Shown: piece by piece, positions 23,823-24,507 of the stretch
Numbering within the stretch: position 1 is the stretch's first letter
How the letters are laid out: the number at the start of each line of letters is the position of its first letter
Assembly (NCBI GenBank): GCA_964558295.1
Contig: CAZLDQ010000072.1
Coordinates: forward strand, 1-24,507
Direction: 5' to 3'
Origin: JBDKTH01 sp964558295
GTDB taxonomy: Bacteria; Planctomycetota; Planctomycetia; Pirellulales; Thermoguttaceae
Length of the DNA stretch: 24,507 nt
The notes under the pieces: generated by a model
The model's database searches: none
The model's input: only the letters and a program-made list of their open reading frames with translations
Told to the model about the DNA's origin: nothing
Position numbers and translations under genes: made by a program

Positions 23823-24507
23823 TCAGCGAACGCCGCTGGCCTGTTGTGACGTGGGTACCGATGCAGCGGACGGAGTGGGAACTACCGTGGGCCGCGGTTC
23901 GGCTTTGCCAGTCACCACCTGGAGCTTCTGCGCAGCTTCGTGACCAAGCGTCATCTCACGGTCATTGAGTTCGATCATGACGATTCCGGCCTCGGGACGA
24001 TTGGCCACGACTCGCCCCTCCGCGCCCAGCGAGAATCCCGACTGTCGTAGGAAACGCAGGAATTCGGGCGATTGATCCATGACCCGGGCCAACCGAAATC
24101 GCGTTCCCGGCTGACAGGCGAGCAACAGCTCGGTTTCACGCGTCGCCAACCGACCATCGGCCGTGGGAATCGGGTCGCCATGCGGATCGAACTTCGGATG
24201 CCCCAGATAAGTGTCGATCCGATCAATCAGAAAATCGCTGATCACGTGTTCCAATTGTTCGGCATCTTCATGCACTTGATCCCACTCCAGATCAAGCGTC
24301 TGAACCAAAAACAACTCGACCAGTCGATGCTTTCGCAAGATTTGCAGGGCCAGTCGATTGCCAGAGTCCGTGAGCCGGACTCCTTCGTAAGGGGTGTACG
24401 TGGCAAGTCCTGTCTCACTCAACGTTTTGAGCATGCTAGTAACCGTGCCAGGCGAGACATTTAGGACCGTGGCCAGCTGCCCCGTGGTGGCCCGCTGGCT
24501 CTCTTCC
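23823..24507 (-). CDS. DtxR/MntR-family metal-dependent regulator, 5' end beyond window
   Basis: At least 228 codons; the coding frame is open to the right edge (...TTGQLATVLNVSPGTVTSMLKTLSETGLATY), which is the winged helix-turn-helix with recognition helix SPGTVTSMLKTL. LTDSGNRLALQILRKHRLVELFL and the dimerisation/metal segment EDAEQLEHVISDFLIDRIDTYLGHPKFDPHGDPIP are typical of the family. ACQPGTRFRLARVMDQSPEFLRFL... is a FeoA/SH3-like C-terminal domain. The final ~30 residues are Pro/Thr/Ala-rich. It likely represses metal uptake genes in response to Mn or Fe; targets are not in the window. The gene converges on the kinase gene. Confidence 0.88.
   Translation of the reverse strand, partial: EESQRATTGQLATVLNVSPGTVTSMLKTLSETGLATYTPYEGVRLTDSGNRLALQILRKHRLVELFLVQTLDLEWDQVHEDAEQLEHVISDFLIDRIDTYLGHPKFDPHGDPIPTADGRLATRETELLLACQPGTRFRLARVMDQSPEFLRFLRQSGFSLGAEGRVVANRPEAGIVMIELNDREMTLGHEAAQKLQVVTGKAEPRPTVVPTPSAASVPTSQQASGVR

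Overview
The window reads as chromosomal DNA from a planctomycete, most likely Pirellulales-like. This is inferred from gene content only: a secreted DUF1080 protein, a GYF_2-AIM24 fusion, an SHD1-domain protein with PEAK repeats, a short CPTCGRR zinc-ribbon protein, and mixed ATG/GTG/TTG starts with good Shine-Dalgarno sequences. No transposase, integrase, phage gene, CRISPR array, rRNA or tRNA was seen. One assembly gap of 47 Ns lies at 12934-12980.

Layout. (1) 40-2737, minus: psd, pssA and a small SAM methyltransferase form a tight operon that could take CDP-diacylglycerol through phosphatidylserine and phosphatidylethanolamine to methylated lipid. (2) 3110-7568, plus: rpiB, an MFS transporter with its own promoter-like sequence, a GYF_2-AIM24 protein, a secreted DUF1080 protein, and a small membrane protein coupled to it. 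(3) 7657-11860, minus: a CDF metal exporter, hslV, hslU (overlapping) and an RlmI-type rRNA methyltransferase. (4) 12395-14192, plus: a secreted Cys-rich, PEAK-repeat, SHD1 protein broken by the gap, a strong hairpin, and an isochorismatase-fold hydrolase. (5) 14200-17765, minus: a three-gene ABC exporter operon. (6) 18234-18947, plus: a lipoprotein cyclophilin with altered active-site residues. It is followed by a secreted protein of unknown function (minus) and an 80-residue zinc-ribbon protein (plus). (7) aroA (minus), then an iron-type alcohol dehydrogenase and a PfkB kinase overlapping by 4 nt (plus), then a DtxR-family regulator (minus) that runs off the right edge.

Most of the window is housekeeping: lipid synthesis, pentose phosphate, protein quality control, shikimate, rRNA modification. 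The least explained parts are the dehydrogenase-kinase pair, the AIM24 fusion, the N-terminal extension on Psd, the secreted PEAK/SHD1 protein, the divergent cyclophilin with a long hairpin in its leader, an 18-bp perfect palindrome upstream of rpiB, and the 534-bp gene-free stretch at 11861-12394. I found no clear defence system or other plainly new multi-gene system. All functions are read from motifs by eye, without database searches.
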